Shown here: in pieces, positions 47,052 to 55,727 of the stretch | How the letters are laid out: each line of letters opens with the position of its first letter | Numbering within the stretch: the first letter of the stretch is position 1 | Assembly (NCBI RefSeq): GCF_016411825.1 | Contig: NZ_JAEKMH010000001.1 | Span: 992,001 to 1,056,000, forward strand | Direction: 5' to 3' | DNA length: 64,000 nucleotides | DNA from: Devosia sediminis | GTDB taxonomy: Bacteria > Pseudomonadota > Alphaproteobacteria > Rhizobiales > Devosiaceae | Position numbers and translations under genes: made by a program | Notes under the pieces: generated by a model | What the model was told of the DNA's origin: nothing | The model's input: only the letters and a program-made list of their open reading frames with translations | Database searches by the model: none

Positions 47052-47303
47052 CTAGCGGCGGATCATGCGGGCAATGGCAATAAGAATACAGGCACCGATA
47101 AAGCCGGCGACCAGATAACCCAGCCAACCGCCAAAGGAGACGCCCAGCAGCCCAAAGATCAGGCTGGCGACGATGGCACCGACAATGCCCAGAATGATGT
47201 TCATCAGAACACCCGTGCCGGACTTCATGAACATGCTGGCAAGCCAGCCGGCCATGCCGCCGATAATGATGGCGGCGATAAATCCAACTCCGTCAAAACC
47301 CAT
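47052..47303 (-). CDS. GlsB/YeaQ/YmgE-family stress-response membrane protein
   Basis: An 83-residue inner-membrane protein with three hydrophobic, Gly-rich helices (GFIAAIIIGGMAGWLASMFM; GVLMNIILGIVGAIVASLIF; GWLGYLVAGFIGACILIAIA), the hallmark of the transglycosylase-associated/GlsB family induced by stress in other bacteria. The start is ATG 47303, with GAGGAGG upstream on the minus strand; the longer frame to 47435 lacks support. Confidence 0.9.
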   Translation of the reverse strand: MGFDGVGFIAAIIIGGMAGWLASMFMKSGTGVLMNIILGIVGAIVASLIFGLLGVSFGGWLGYLVAGFIGACILIAIARMIRR

Positions 47304-47433
47304 TTGCTTCCTCCTCGCAGGTGAGTCCCTGCACAGGAGAGCGTGGCAGAGTGGACGGAAAAGGCAAGAAGCGTTCGGGGGATGGTGGATGGGGAAAGCC
47401 ATTGGAGCGCAGCTCTCATGGCCTTCTTCTCTC

Positions 47434-47470
47434 AAATCTCTCCGCTGGAGAGATTTGTCCGCTAAGCGGA
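47434..47470. repeat. Double hairpin downstream of the SLC13 gene
   Basis: AAATCTCTCC (47434-47443), GCT, GGAGAGATTT (47447-47456), then TCCGCT-A-AGCGGA (47458-47470). Both stems are perfect. It lies five bases from the SLC13 stop on the minus strand; no T-run follows. Possible transcript 3' end or another extragenic repeat type. Confidence 0.5.
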
Positions 47471-47474
47471 GCGT

Positions 47475-49244
47475 TCAGAAGGGCCACACAATCATCAGGG
47501 CGGGAACGCCGACAAGGACGACAATGATGGATAGCGGCAGGCCGAGGCGCCAATAATCGCCGAAGCGGTAGCCGCCGGGCGCCATCACCAGAGTGTTGCA
47601 CTGGTGGCCGATGGGCGTGAGGAAATCGCAGCCGGCGCCGATGGCCACGGCCATGAGGAAGGCTTCGGGGCTATAGCCGAGGCCGGTGGCAAAGGCGGCG
47701 GCGATGGGTGCCATGACCAGCACGGTGGCGGCATTGTTGAGAAAAGGCGTGACCGCCATGGCCGCGACCATGATGAGGGCAAGGGCGCCCCAGCCGGGCA
47801 AGGTGGCGGCGGTGGCGGTGAGCCAGGCGGCCACGAGATCGGTACCGCCGGTGGCCTGCAGGCTCTCGGACACCGGGATCAGGCAGGCCAGCATGATGAG
47901 AATCGGCCCATCCACCTGGTTGTAGACCTCGCGCAGGGGTAGCGCACCGGTGAGGACCATCAACGCGGCGGCGGCGAAAAAGGCGGGGGCTACTGGCACG
48001 ATGCCGAAGGCTGTGGCAGCCATGGCGGCGAGGAGAATGCCGAGCGGCAGGAGGCCATTGCGGACGCTGCCGAGCCTTAGGCCGCGCTCGACCAGCGGCA
48101 GGCAATCCCATTCGCGCAGCAGCTCGGGGATGCGCTTGAGGTGGCCCTGGAGCAGGATGACGTCGCCGTTCTGGAAGCGGATCTGGCCCAGGCGCTCGGT
48201 GAAGCGCTGATCGCGGCGGGAAATGGCGAGCAGGTTGAGCCCGGTGCGATCGAAAAGGGTCAGTTCCTGGGCGTTGGCGCCGATCAGCCCCGAGCTTTCG
48301 CCGATGATGGCCTCGATGACGCCGACATCGGCGCTGTCGCGCGTGGCGACGCCGCGGCGCTCGGAAAAGGAAAGGCCGACCTGGCTGACCATCTTGTCGA
48401 GGGCCTCGGGATCGCCTTCGACCAGAAGCACGTCGCCGGCGCGCAGCTTGGCATCGGGCAGCGGGGTGCGGCGCTGACCGCTCGACCCGACAATGCCGGT
48501 GACCATGGCCGCGCCGTCTGCAGCGGCATGGAGTTCGCCCAGCGTCTTGCCGATGGCGGGGCTGTCGGCAAGGACGCGGGCCTCGGTCGTGTAATTCTTG
48601 ATCTCGATGGCCCGGTCCATGCCGTGGTCTTCGCGCCGGCGCTCGGGCAGCAGGCGGTAGAACAGCGCCAGGAAGACGACGCCGACCAGCGCCAGGATGG
48701 CGCCGACGGGGGTGAAGTCGAACATGGTGAAGGCGGTGCCGGTCAGTTCCTGGCGGACGCCTGACACGATGATGTTGGGCGAGGTGCCGATCTGGGTCAT
48801 CAACCCGCCCAGCAGCGAGCCGAAGGCCATGGGCATGAGGAACATGGAGGGCGAGACATTGGAGCGGCGCGCCATTTGGAAGGCGATGGGCATCATGATG
48901 GCGAGGGCGCCGATATTCTTGACGAAGGCGGAGAGCACGGTGACCGTGCCCACCAGCACGATCAGTTGCAGGCGCGGGGCGTCGAGCCCGGGGAGGAAGC
49001 GACGGATGGCGGTTTCCATGATGCCGGAGCGGGCCACGGCGGCGCTGACCACCAGGGCGCTGCCGACAATGATGACGATGTCGTTGGAAAAGCCGGAAAA
49101 TGCCGCTTCGGGCGGGACAACTCCGATCAGGAGAGCGACGAGGAGGGCACATACGGCCACCAGATCGTAGCGCCAGCGCCCCAGGATAAAGGCCACCATC
49201 ATGCCCGCAATGACCAGGAAAGCGAGCAGTTGCGGGGTGGTCAT
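47475..49244 (-). CDS. SLC13-family (DASS) permease with RCK_C/TrkA-C domains
   Basis: Inner-membrane anion permease, 589 residues. Two membrane halves (about 1-195 and 395-589) flank two cytosolic TrkA-C domains (about 215-290 and 300-380; for example ARVLADSPAIGKTLGELHAA). Transport-motif segments GTSPNIIVSGVRQ and TPFLNNAATVLVMAPIA mark the repeat halves. Members carry sulfate, dicarboxylates or other anions. A sulfate ABC system lies 600 bp downstream, but that is only circumstantial. Confidence 0.87.
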   Translation of the reverse strand: MTTPQLLAFLVIAGMMVAFILGRWRYDLVAVCALLVALLIGVVPPEAAFSGFSNDIVIIVGSALVVSAAVARSGIMETAIRRFLPGLDAPRLQLIVLVGTVTVLSAFVKNIGALAIMMPIAFQMARRSNVSPSMFLMPMAFGSLLGGLMTQIGTSPNIIVSGVRQELTGTAFTMFDFTPVGAILALVGVVFLALFYRLLPERRREDHGMDRAIEIKNYTTEARVLADSPAIGKTLGELHAAADGAAMVTGIVGSSGQRRTPLPDAKLRAGDVLLVEGDPEALDKMVSQVGLSFSERRGVATRDSADVGVIEAIIGESSGLIGANAQELTLFDRTGLNLLAISRRDQRFTERLGQIRFQNGDVILLQGHLKRIPELLREWDCLPLVERGLRLGSVRNGLLPLGILLAAMAATAFGIVPVAPAFFAAAALMVLTGALPLREVYNQVDGPILIMLACLIPVSESLQATGGTDLVAAWLTATAATLPGWGALALIMVAAMAVTPFLNNAATVLVMAPIAAAFATGLGYSPEAFLMAVAIGAGCDFLTPIGHQCNTLVMAPGGYRFGDYWRLGLPLSIIVVLVGVPALMIVWPF

Positions 49245-49351
49245 GGCTTCTCCGTGGCCGTGGATATTCAGAATTCAGACGCGCGAGACTAGCCGCATCG
49301 CAGAGGAGAAAACACCCGCGATGCGTCAGCAGTTGGGGAAATCACGAGGGG

Positions 49352-49585
49352 TCAGTGCGTGGCGCCGGAGTCCCGGATGGCGTAGGGAACGCGGGCAACG
49401 AGCTGACGGCCCGAATCCTCGATCTCGAAGCAGCCGCTGGTCGGTTCATCGGCCAGGGCGACGGCGCCGCGGGCGGCGTAGCTGGCTTCTTCGAGCGCGG
49501 TGTTGAGCGAGGGCAGGATGATCCCGTCGATGTCGATTTCGAGATCGCCGGATGCATCGCGGTGGTTGAAGAAATAGCGTTCCAT
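49352..49585 (-). CDS. DUF6894-type small protein
   Basis: A 77-residue cytoplasmic protein. The start is ATG 49585 (MERYFFNHRDASGDLEIDID), with GGAGG upstream on the minus strand; a longer frame to 49645 has no family support. The MxRYFFxxRDGxxxxxDxxG-like opening and the A-rich helix LNTALEEASYAARGAVA are typical of this rhizobial family. No function is known. Confidence 0.75.
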   Translation of the reverse strand: MERYFFNHRDASGDLEIDIDGIILPSLNTALEEASYAARGAVALADEPTSGCFEIEDSGRQLVARVPYAIRDSGATH

Positions 49586-49665
49586 TTGCAGCCTCCAGTA
49601 TTTGGAAGCACGAACGGACAAATCGGGCGCCGCGTTCCTTGGCACCCGATCACATTTGTTAATGG

Positions 49666-50991
49666 TTACTTAACAGCAGGGACGGCGAAGAGGTCGTATT
49701 CGTCATTGTCGGTGACGGTCACCGAGACGATGTCGCCAATCTTGATGCCGTGGGCCTGGTCGACGATGACCTGGCCGTCGATTTCCGGCGCGTCCCACTT
49801 GGAACGGGCAATGACCCGGTTTTCCTCTGGGCGGATGTCGTCGACGATGACGTCGATGGTGCGGCCGACCTTTTTCTGGAGCTGCTGGAACGACACGTTC
49901 TGCGCCACTTCCATGAGCTGGGCAAAGCGCTCTTCCTTGACCTCGTCGGGAACGACGCCGTCGAGTTCATTGGCGGTGGCGCCGGTGACGGGCTCGTATT
50001 TGAAGCAGCCGGCGCGATCGATCTCGGCTTCCTCGATGAAATCGAGCAGCATTTCGAAATCTTCCTCCGTCTCGCCGGGGAAGCCGACGATGAAGTTGGA
50101 GCGCACGGTGAGGTCCGGGACCTGGCGCTTCCAGTCGAGGATGCGGTTGAGCGTCTTTTCCTGATGCGCGGGGCGGCGCATGGCCTTGAGCACGTTCGGA
50201 GACGCGTGCTGGAAGGGAATGTCGAGATAGGGCAGGACGAGGCCCTCGGCCATCAGCTCCATCACTGGATCGACATGCGGGTAGGGGTAGACATAGTGCA
50301 GGCGCACCCAGGCGCCGAGCTCGCCCAGTTCCTTGGCGAGATCGTAGAACTTGGCCTTCACTTCGCGGCCGCGATACTTCGAAGTCGCATATTTGAGGTC
50401 GAGACCGTAGGCGCTGGTATCCTGCGAGATGACCAGCAATTCCTTGACGCCGGAGCGGATAAGGCCCTCGGCTTCCGACAGGATGCCGGCGGCGGGCCGG
50501 CTGGCGAGATCGCCGCGGATCTGCGGAATGATGCAGAAGGAGCAGCGGTTGTTGCAGCCTTCGGAAATCTTGAGGTAGGCGTAGTGGCGCGGGGTGAGCT
50601 TGAGGCCGCTTTCGGGCACGAGGTCCACAAAGCGGTTCGGCACAGGCGGCAGGTGCTCGTGCACGGCCGAGACCACGCTCTCATACTGATGCGGGCCGGT
50701 GATGGCGAGAACGCTCGGATGGGTCTCGCGGATCAGGCCTTCCTCGACGCCCAGACAACCGGTGACGATGACGCGACCGTTTTCATTGAGCGCTTCGCCG
50801 ATGGCCTCGAGGCTTTCCTGCTTGGCGCTGTCGAGGAAGCCGCAGGTGTTGACGAGCACGACATCGGCACCGGCATAATCGCGCGAGAAGGAATAGCCCT
50901 GGGCCCGCAGGGTGGTCATGATGCGCTCGCTGTCGACGAGTGCCTTGGGGCAGCCGAGGCTGACGAGACCGATTTTGGGCGCCTGATTCAT
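49666..50991 (-). CDS. rimO: Ribosomal protein S12 methylthiotransferase RimO
   Basis: Radical-SAM enzyme that methylthiolates Asp89 of ribosomal protein S12, 441 residues. UPF0004 domain ([33 protein letters not shown]), radical-SAM cluster CNNRCSFC, and a C-terminal TRAM domain ([20 protein letters not shown]). The start is ATG 50991 ([13 protein letters not shown]); the upstream extension is unlikely. Its target, Asp89 of S12, is present in the rpsL product of this window, next to the unusual Arg88. Confidence 0.95.
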   Translation of the reverse strand: MNQAPKIGLVSLGCPKALVDSERIMTTLRAQGYSFSRDYAGADVVLVNTCGFLDSAKQESLEAIGEALNENGRVIVTGCLGVEEGLIRETHPSVLAITGPHQYESVVSAVHEHLPPVPNRFVDLVPESGLKLTPRHYAYLKISEGCNNRCSFCIIPQIRGDLASRPAAGILSEAEGLIRSGVKELLVISQDTSAYGLDLKYATSKYRGREVKAKFYDLAKELGELGAWVRLHYVYPYPHVDPVMELMAEGLVLPYLDIPFQHASPNVLKAMRRPAHQEKTLNRILDWKRQVPDLTVRSNFIVGFPGETEEDFEMLLDFIEEAEIDRAGCFKYEPVTGATANELDGVVPDEVKEERFAQLMEVAQNVSFQQLQKKVGRTIDVIVDDIRPEENRVIARSKWDAPEIDGQVIVDQAHGIKIGDIVSVTVTDNDEYDLFAVPAVK

Positions 50992-51239
50992 GCGCGTGCA
51001 GTGTCCGGGGTGCTGAATTGGATGGCGCGTCATACAGACAATTGCACGGTTACGCAATGTGACTGTCCGGCGACTGGGGCGGGGCAGACCTTCCCTGGGC
51101 GCGGAACACGCGAACTTGAACGTGCATAAGTTTGAACAGTGCGTGCGCAGTTGGTGCGATTATGGTGACAGTGGCGGTGCAGTAAGAGACAGGCCCCAAT
51201 TCACCCGCGCCAGACCGGTGCACCTTCCAGGAGCATTTA

Positions 51240-51617
51240 ATGTTCGATCGTCTCTCCGCCTACGCGCCGCAGGCCCTCGCCGTGCTGCGCATCGTCACCG
51301 CCTTGCTTTTTCTCGCTCACGGCACTCAGAAGCTGTTCGGTTTCCCTGTTCCTGCGCAGGGGCCAGCTGAAGGTCTTATGCTCGCTGCCGCCATCATTGA
51401 AATCGTGACCGGCATCCTGATCGCCATCGGCTTCTTCACCCGTCCTGCCGCGTTCATTGCGTCCGGCACCATGGCTGTTGCCTATTGGATGGTCCATGTC
51501 GGCATGGGCGGCTTCTGGCCCGTGGGCAACGGCGGCGATGCTGCCGTGCTGTTCTGCTTCGTGTTCCTTTACCTGGTGTTTGCCGGTCCGGGCGCCTGGA
51601 GCGTGAACAAGAAGTAG
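51240..51617 (+). CDS. DoxX-family membrane protein
   Basis: A 125-residue protein with four hydrophobic helices. RIVTALLFLAHGTQKLFGFP is the DoxX signature start, and the later GFFTRPAAFIASGTMAVAYW and AVLFCFVFLYLVFAGPGAWS complete the fold. Members are linked to redox and sulfur stress in some bacteria, but the role here is unknown. It diverges from rimO across 248 bp. A bidirectional terminator follows at 51747. Confidence 0.9.
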   Translation: MFDRLSAYAPQALAVLRIVTALLFLAHGTQKLFGFPVPAQGPAEGLMLAAAIIEIVTGILIAIGFFTRPAAFIASGTMAVAYWMVHVGMGGFWPVGNGGDAAVLFCFVFLYLVFAGPGAWSVNKK

Positions 51618-51660
51618 GAGCGGGGGTTGGGTGCTGAGCGACTGATATCCAGCGCGTTGG

Positions 51661-51729
51661 CACCCCCACCTAGCTTTGCTACGGCCCCCCGGGCCTAGCT
51701 GCGCTACCTCCCCCGTCAAGGGGGAGGTG
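51661..51729. repeat. Extragenic repeat family B, copy 3
   Basis: CACCCCCACCTAGCTTTGCT, ACGGCCCCCCGGGCCTAGCT, GCGCTACCTCCCCCGTCAAG, GGGGAGGTG. It lies after doxX and just before the terminator. Confidence 0.8.
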
Positions 51730-51746
51730 ACGAAGGAGCCGAAAGA

Positions 51747-51776
51747 AAAGGCCGCTCTGTGGAGCGGCCTTTGTCG
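51747..51776. terminator. Bidirectional terminator between doxX and the DUF4282 gene
   Basis: A perfect 11-bp stem, AAAGGCCGCTC (51747-51757) and GAGCGGCCTTT (51762-51772), with loop TGTG and T-rich flank. The AAA/TTT ends let it work on both strands. The two flanking genes converge on it. Confidence 0.88.
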
Positions 51777-51778
51777 TT

Positions 51779-52384
51779 TCAGATCACCGTTTTTGGCGGG
51801 GTGCGGCGGGCGGTGCGGCGGGGTTTGCTGTGGGTTTCGCCCGGGGCGGTGGCCGGTTCGCGCTTGGTCGGCACGCTGGCGGCGGCTGTGACCGGCGACG
51901 ACTTGGCCGGTGGGACCGGCGGGACGGGTGGCACCGGGGGTACGGGCGGGGTGGGCGTGAGAGTAGGGACGGGCTCGGTCGCCGGGGTGATGTATTCGTC
52001 GGCTTCGGCGAAATCGCGCTCTTCGCCTTCTTCTGCGAGATCACGGATGGCGTCGCGGACCTCGTCGAGCAGCGAGGCCGAATAGCGCGAGCGCTGCACG
52101 GTTTCGCCGGTATTCTCGTGGCTCTTGAACCAGACGAGCAGCGCTTCGGAGCCGATGCGCAGCGCGACGAGGGACAACAGGCCAAAGACCACGATTTCCA
52201 GGAGGCCCCAGAGGCCGTCGCCAAAGCTCATGCCGAAGCGGAAGAAGAAGTGATTGACGGCCCAGAGCAGGATCGCGGCGAGGCCGAGCGCGTAGAGAAT
52301 CGGGACCAGCTTCGGGGACAGGATGGAATCGAGCCGGAACAGGGTCTGGCGGGTCAGCAGGCGCTTCAGATCATCCAAAGTCAT
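51779..52384 (-). CDS. DUF4282-domain membrane protein with proline-rich tail
   Basis: A 201-residue protein. Two membrane helices (about 26-50, [20 protein letters not shown]; about 57-85, [20 protein letters not shown]) form the DUF4282 domain ending at WFKSHENTG. The C-terminal third is cytosolic or periplasmic and disordered: an acidic stretch, then [12 protein letters not shown] encoded by a GC-rich 9-bp-like repeat (about 51910-51955), then a basic end ([12 protein letters not shown]). Its ATG overlaps the lipB stop (ATGA), so the two are coupled. Function unknown. Confidence 0.8.
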   Translation of the reverse strand: MTLDDLKRLLTRQTLFRLDSILSPKLVPILYALGLAAILLWAVNHFFFRFGMSFGDGLWGLLEIVVFGLLSLVALRIGSEALLVWFKSHENTGETVQRSRYSASLLDEVRDAIRDLAEEGEERDFAEADEYITPATEPVPTLTPTPPVPPVPPVPPVPPAKSSPVTAAASVPTKREPATAPGETHSKPRRTARRTPPKTVI

Positions 52385-53151
52385 TTGGGTCTCCTCGAAT
52401 CCGGTTGCTGGGGTGCAAATTGGTCGCCGGGCGCATGGATGGCAAGGCTTGTGGGGCCGAAAATGGCCTCGAAGCGCGCACGCAGGATCGAATCGACCTC
52501 AGGCAGAGTGACCAGAAGGCCCAGATCCTCGAAGGAGGTGACGCCCTGATCGGTGATGCCGCATGGGACAATGCCGTCGTAATGCGAAAGGTTCGGCGTG
52601 ACATTGAGCGAAATGCCGTGGAAGGTGATCCACTTGCGGACACGCACGCCGATGGCGGCGATCTTGTCCTCGCGGGCAAGCCCCTTGTTCGGGCGCGGCA
52701 CCCAGACCCCGACTCGGCCCTCGCGGCGCTCGCCCCTGATATTATGCGCCTCGAGCGTGTCGATGACCCACTGCTCGAGCCCCTGAACCAGGCACCTGAC
52801 GTCGCGTCCCCGCCGCGTGAGATCGAGCATGACATAGGCCACGCGCTGGCCCGGGCCATGATAGGTGTATTGGCCGCCTCGTCCGGCCGGAAAGACCGGG
52901 AAACGCGGATTGAGCAGATCCTCGGGGCGAGCCGACGTGCCCGACGTATAAAGCGGTGGGTGTTCGAGTAGCCACACAGCCTCGGGCGCCGTGCCGGCGG
53001 CGATGGCAGCGACGCGCTCGTCCATCATGCGGAGGGCCAGCTCGTAGTCGAGCGGCGCATCGAAAATCCGCCATTCCACCGTCTCGCCATCGGTGCGATG
53101 CAATTTTGCATCGATCTGGCACGCTTCGTTTGCGTTCGTTAACACTTCCAT
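52381..53151 (-). CDS. lipB: Octanoyl-ACP:protein N-octanoyltransferase
   Basis: First step of endogenous lipoate attachment, 256 residues. [57 protein letters not shown] (catalytic Lys) and the acyl-Cys in [14 protein letters not shown] are all present. The N-terminus from ATG 53151 is slightly longer than the core enzyme and could start a little later. It shares a 75-bp divergent region with the FliN-like gene. Confidence 0.93.
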   Translation of the reverse strand: MEVLTNANEACQIDAKLHRTDGETVEWRIFDAPLDYELALRMMDERVAAIAAGTAPEAVWLLEHPPLYTSGTSARPEDLLNPRFPVFPAGRGGQYTYHGPGQRVAYVMLDLTRRGRDVRCLVQGLEQWVIDTLEAHNIRGERREGRVGVWVPRPNKGLAREDKIAAIGVRVRKWITFHGISLNVTPNLSHYDGIVPCGITDQGVTSFEDLGLLVTLPEVDSILRARFEAIFGPTSLAIHAPGDQFAPQQPDSRRPK

Positions 53152-53226
53152 AACCAGCTCTGGCAGACTTTGAGGGGACGCGAATCCGTGGCGCTGCGGC
53201 GCCGGGCCCGGGACCCATCCTTATCT

Positions 53227-53460
53227 ATGAACACCCTGGACAATATTGAAGTCGATATCACGGTCGAGCTGGGCGCGACCACCATACCGATCCACCATAT
53301 GCTGCGCATGGGCCGCGGCGCGGTGATCGAACTGGACGCCACCGAGCACGACCCGCTGCGCATCTATGCCAACAACACGCTGATCGCCAAGGGCGAGGTC
53401 AATGTGGAAGAGGGGCATCTGCGCGTCTTCGTGACCGAAAAAGTCCTGCGCGTCGGCTGA
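53227..53460 (+). CDS. Stand-alone FliN-like SpoA-domain protein
   Basis: A 77-residue protein from ATG 53227 (MNTLDNIEVDITVELGATTI). It consists of essentially one SpoA (FliM/FliN C-terminal) domain: PIHHMLRMGRGAVIELDATE, then DPLRIYANNTLIAKGEVNVE and FVTEKVLR. FliN forms the flagellar C-ring, but no other flagellar gene is in the window. It may be the cell's FliN placed away from the main cluster, or a separate switch-like module. The frame extends to 53170 without support. Confidence 0.82.
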   Translation: MNTLDNIEVDITVELGATTIPIHHMLRMGRGAVIELDATEHDPLRIYANNTLIAKGEVNVEEGHLRVFVTEKVLRVG

Positions 53461-53508
53461 TGCATCGAAACGCGTGATCGTCCGTTATCCCGCCAGATCG
53501 GGAGACCC

Positions 53509-53625
53509 ATGATGATCAAGAAATTCGCTACCCTCTTTGTCCTGTGCCTTGCCCTTGGCGCGCCGCTCGCGGCCTGCGATGTCGCGCCGGATCTCGACGA
53601 CGCCGAAGTGGAAGTCGACGACTGA
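53509..53625 (+). CDS. Very small lipoprotein (38 residues)
   Basis: ATG 53509 to TGA 53625 encodes MMIKKFATLFVLCLALGAPL followed by AACDVAPDLDDAEVEVDD. The N-terminus is a complete lipoprotein signal (Lys-Lys, hydrophobic core, lipobox LAAC with Cys23). The mature part is only 16 residues and strongly acidic. GGGAGA lies a few bases upstream, and a strong intrinsic terminator follows 20 bases after the stop. The size recalls entericidin-type lipoproteins, but the sequence is not clearly one. It starts 48 bases after the FliN-like gene and may share its transcript. Confidence 0.7.
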   Translation: MMIKKFATLFVLCLALGAPLAACDVAPDLDDAEVEVDD

Positions 53626-53644
53626 GGCCCCCAACAGCCCTCAG

Positions 53645-53669
53645 AGCCCGCGGATTTCGCGGGCTTTTT
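53645..53669 (+). terminator. Intrinsic terminator after the small lipoprotein gene
   Basis: AGCCCGCG (53645-53652), loop GATTT, CGCGGGCT (53658-53665), T-run to 53669. Classic form. Confidence 0.9.
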
Positions 53670-53808
53670 CGTATCGCGGGGCAGAGGATGCATGGGGCTG
53701 TGAAAAACCCACAAACAATATCCGCCTTTGTGCTTGTGGTTCTGAAACAGCTTTGCTACATCCCCACTCGCTTCGGGGGCTTAGCCACTGAGGCTTCTAC
53801 CACACTGT

Positions 53809-53893
53809 GCGGTCGTGGCGGAATTGGTAGACGCGCAGCGTTGAGGTCGCTGTGCCGCGAGGCGTGGAAGTTCGAGTCTTCTCGACCGCACCA
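53809..53893 (+). tRNA. tRNA-Leu (anticodon GAG)
   Basis: An 85-base class II tRNA with encoded CCA. The acceptor GCGGTCG (53809-53815) pairs with CGACCGC (53883-53889), followed by discriminator A and CCA (53891-53893). D arm GCG-GAATTGGTAGA-CGC; anticodon arm CAGCG-TTGAGGT-CGCTG with anticodon GAG; long variable arm TGCCGCGAGGCGTG; T loop TTCGAGT. It reads CUC/CUU. A possible TTGTGG-17-TACATC promoter lies at 53734-53762. Confidence 0.97.
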
Positions 53894-53918
53894 GTCACTT
53901 CAAGTGACGAAACAAGAA

Positions 53919-53941
53919 GCTGCCGCAAGGCGGCTTTTTTG
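53919..53941 (+). terminator. Intrinsic terminator after tRNA-Leu
   Basis: GCCGC (53922-53926), loop AAG, GCGGC (53930-53934), then six T. A second small palindrome, GTCACTT/AAGTGAC, lies just after the CCA end. Confidence 0.85.
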
Positions 53942-53955
53942 TTGCCTCAATGGCT

Positions 53956-54297
53956 TCAGAGCGGCGTCTGCTGATGCTGAGCGAGTTTCAGTTCGCCATC
54001 CAGCACGAGATAAGTCGACGAGCAGAGGGCGCGATAAGGTTTGCCGCCGTCGCGCATGGCTTCGGCCTTGTAGGCAATCACGATGGCAATGGTATCGCCG
54101 GGCGTCGTCAGCCTGGTCTCGCTGATCTCGACGCTGGCCCAGCGCGGAGCCTGCTCAATGGTTTGCAGTACCTGCTCGCGGTCAAGGATGCCCATCGGGC
54201 CAAAAGCCATCACGCATTGGTCCGCGAGGCGGGCCCTGTAGGCGTCAACGCCGTCGAGCCAGAGGCTCCGTTCGATGTTCCAGACTTCGTGCATCAT
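53956..54297 (-). CDS. SnoaL-like/NTF2-fold protein (DUF4440-type)
   Basis: A 113-residue cytoplasmic protein with the cone-shaped NTF2-like pattern: N-terminal helices with EVWNIERSLWLDGVDAYRAR, then FGPMGILDREQVLQTIEQAP and beta strands WASVEISETRLT and TIAIVIAYKAEAM. The family includes enzymes and binding proteins; no catalytic residues can be assigned. Two adjacent ATG codons at the start leave one residue of ambiguity. Downstream lies the tRNA-Leu terminator. Confidence 0.72.
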   Translation of the reverse strand: MMHEVWNIERSLWLDGVDAYRARLADQCVMAFGPMGILDREQVLQTIEQAPRWASVEISETRLTTPGDTIAIVIAYKAEAMRDGGKPYRALCSSTYLVLDGELKLAQHQQTPL

Positions 54298-54363
54298 ACC
54301 CTCCGGCGCCGTTGAGGAGGTAACTGTTCGGGCGCCGAAGGGTTCAGTCTTTCTGCCGGGAGA

Positions 54364-54783
54364 TCAGGCCGGCAGCAGTTCGATGACCGGAATGGTCCGG
54401 TCGGTCTTTTTCTCGTAGTCGGCAAATTGCGGGAAGAGATCGGCCTGGCGTGCATAGACGCGGTCCCGCTCGTCGCCCTCGACGATGCGGGCAGTGACCG
54501 GCACGCGGGAGATGGTCGTGCCATCGCCCACCGACACGGCGGCGTCGGGATTGGCCTTGAGATTGTGGAACCAGTCGGGGTTGTTCGCATGGCCACCCTT
54601 GGAGGCGAAGATGAACCATGAACCGCCGTCGCCGGGCAGATACATGAGCGGCAGGGTGCGTTCGATACCGGTCCTGGCGCCGCGCGAATGCAGCAGCAGC
54701 ACCGGAGCATTCTTGAAATAGCCGCCGGGCTTGCCCTTGGTGGCCTCGAAATCGGCGATCACCTGCTCATTGAAGTCGGACAT
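54364..54783 (-). CDS. DDN-type (deazaflavin-dependent nitroreductase family) protein
   Basis: A 139-residue split-barrel protein. The start is ATG 54783 (MSDFNEQVIADFEATKGKPG). The family motif PVLLLHSRGARTGIERTLPL, then YLPGDGGSWFIFASKGG and NPDWFHNLKANPDAAVSVGD, are typical of the F420-linked DDN family, which is abundant in actinobacteria. In this organism the cofactor could be F420, another flavin or heme; sequence does not decide. Confidence 0.82.
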   Translation of the reverse strand: MSDFNEQVIADFEATKGKPGGYFKNAPVLLLHSRGARTGIERTLPLMYLPGDGGSWFIFASKGGHANNPDWFHNLKANPDAAVSVGDGTTISRVPVTARIVEGDERDRVYARQADLFPQFADYEKKTDRTIPVIELLPA

Positions 54784-54856
54784 TGCTGGTTTCCCTGTTG
54801 GTACTGACATCTCGACGCCGAATATGGGGCGGACGGGGCCGGCTGCCTAGGGTGGC

Positions 54857-55393
54857 TCAGGCGCTGATCTTCTGCGTCACCGCAACCTTGGGCACCTTGA
54901 AGCCCATGGCGATCCAGGCCCAGAGCAGTTTGGCGTAAAAGCCGGCCGTGGTCATGGCACCGGCGGGCAGCGATGCGTCGAGGACGGTGCCTTCGGCAAC
55001 ATCGGCGGTCTGGGTGCGAATCTGCATGGCTGGTCGCGCAGGGTCGGGCCAGAGGGAGGCGAACATGCTGAGCCAGTGGGCGCCCTCGAACTCGGTGAAG
55101 ACAGGGGTGTTGCAGCAGGTGGTGAGCACGCGGCGGGTTGGTGCCTTGTCGCTGAGACGGAACTCGGCCAGGGCCGAAGTGCCATCGGGGAAGGTCACGC
55201 GGTCCTTGCGATAGAGAATATAGGGCACGCCGCCGCTGGCGCTGGTCAGGGGCCGCGATGGCGGCAGGGCGCCAAGCCGCTGGGCGGCACTGCGGCAGGA
55301 CTTGCAGTGGCATTCCGCGGTGATGAACGGCGCGCCCGTCACCTCGACACGGAATTTGCCGCAAGCGCAGGCAAGCGTCGTCGTTTCGGGCAT
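54857..55393 (-). CDS. GFA-family (glutathione-dependent formaldehyde-activating-like) protein
   Basis: A 178-residue protein with the zinc-binding GFA fold. Cys9/Cys11 in LACACGKF and Cys28, Cys30 and Cys33 in ECHCKSC, plus a later TTCCNTPVF pair, give the usual metal ligands. The start is ATG 55393 (MPETTTLACACGKF), with GGAGG upstream on the minus strand. Most GFA proteins of this type have no proven substrate. Confidence 0.82.
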   Translation of the reverse strand: MPETTTLACACGKFRVEVTGAPFITAECHCKSCRSAAQRLGALPPSRPLTSASGGVPYILYRKDRVTFPDGTSALAEFRLSDKAPTRRVLTTCCNTPVFTEFEGAHWLSMFASLWPDPARPAMQIRTQTADVAEGTVLDASLPAGAMTTAGFYAKLLWAWIAMGFKVPKVAVTQKISA

Positions 55394-55727
55394 CGATCGG
55401 TCCTCCATCAGTTTCCCAATAGCCTGTCGACGAACGGAATTCGAGCTTTTCGACATGGCCATGACGCTTATCGCGCGGCGTTCATTCGAACCGTCCAGAC
55501 ATCGTTGTGAACCGTCATCCAACGGTCATGGAACCTTCAAGTGAACGTCAAGCAAGCTCACTAGAGGGGGCGGGCAGGGCGATGCTCCTCGTGAGCGGGA
55601 ACCCTGTGCGCCGGGCCTTTCGGTTTGTTTCGGATGGTTTCGAACGCCTCAGGGCGGCGCTCACAAAACATGGTCTGGCAGGAACCGGCGTCCGTTTGCG
55701 GGCGAACCGGTCCGTTGGGAGACAAGC

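Noticed and set aside
53809..53943. tRNA-Leu as an integration site of a genomic island
   Set aside because: No integrase gene, no duplicated tRNA 3' end and no composition change is visible on either side.
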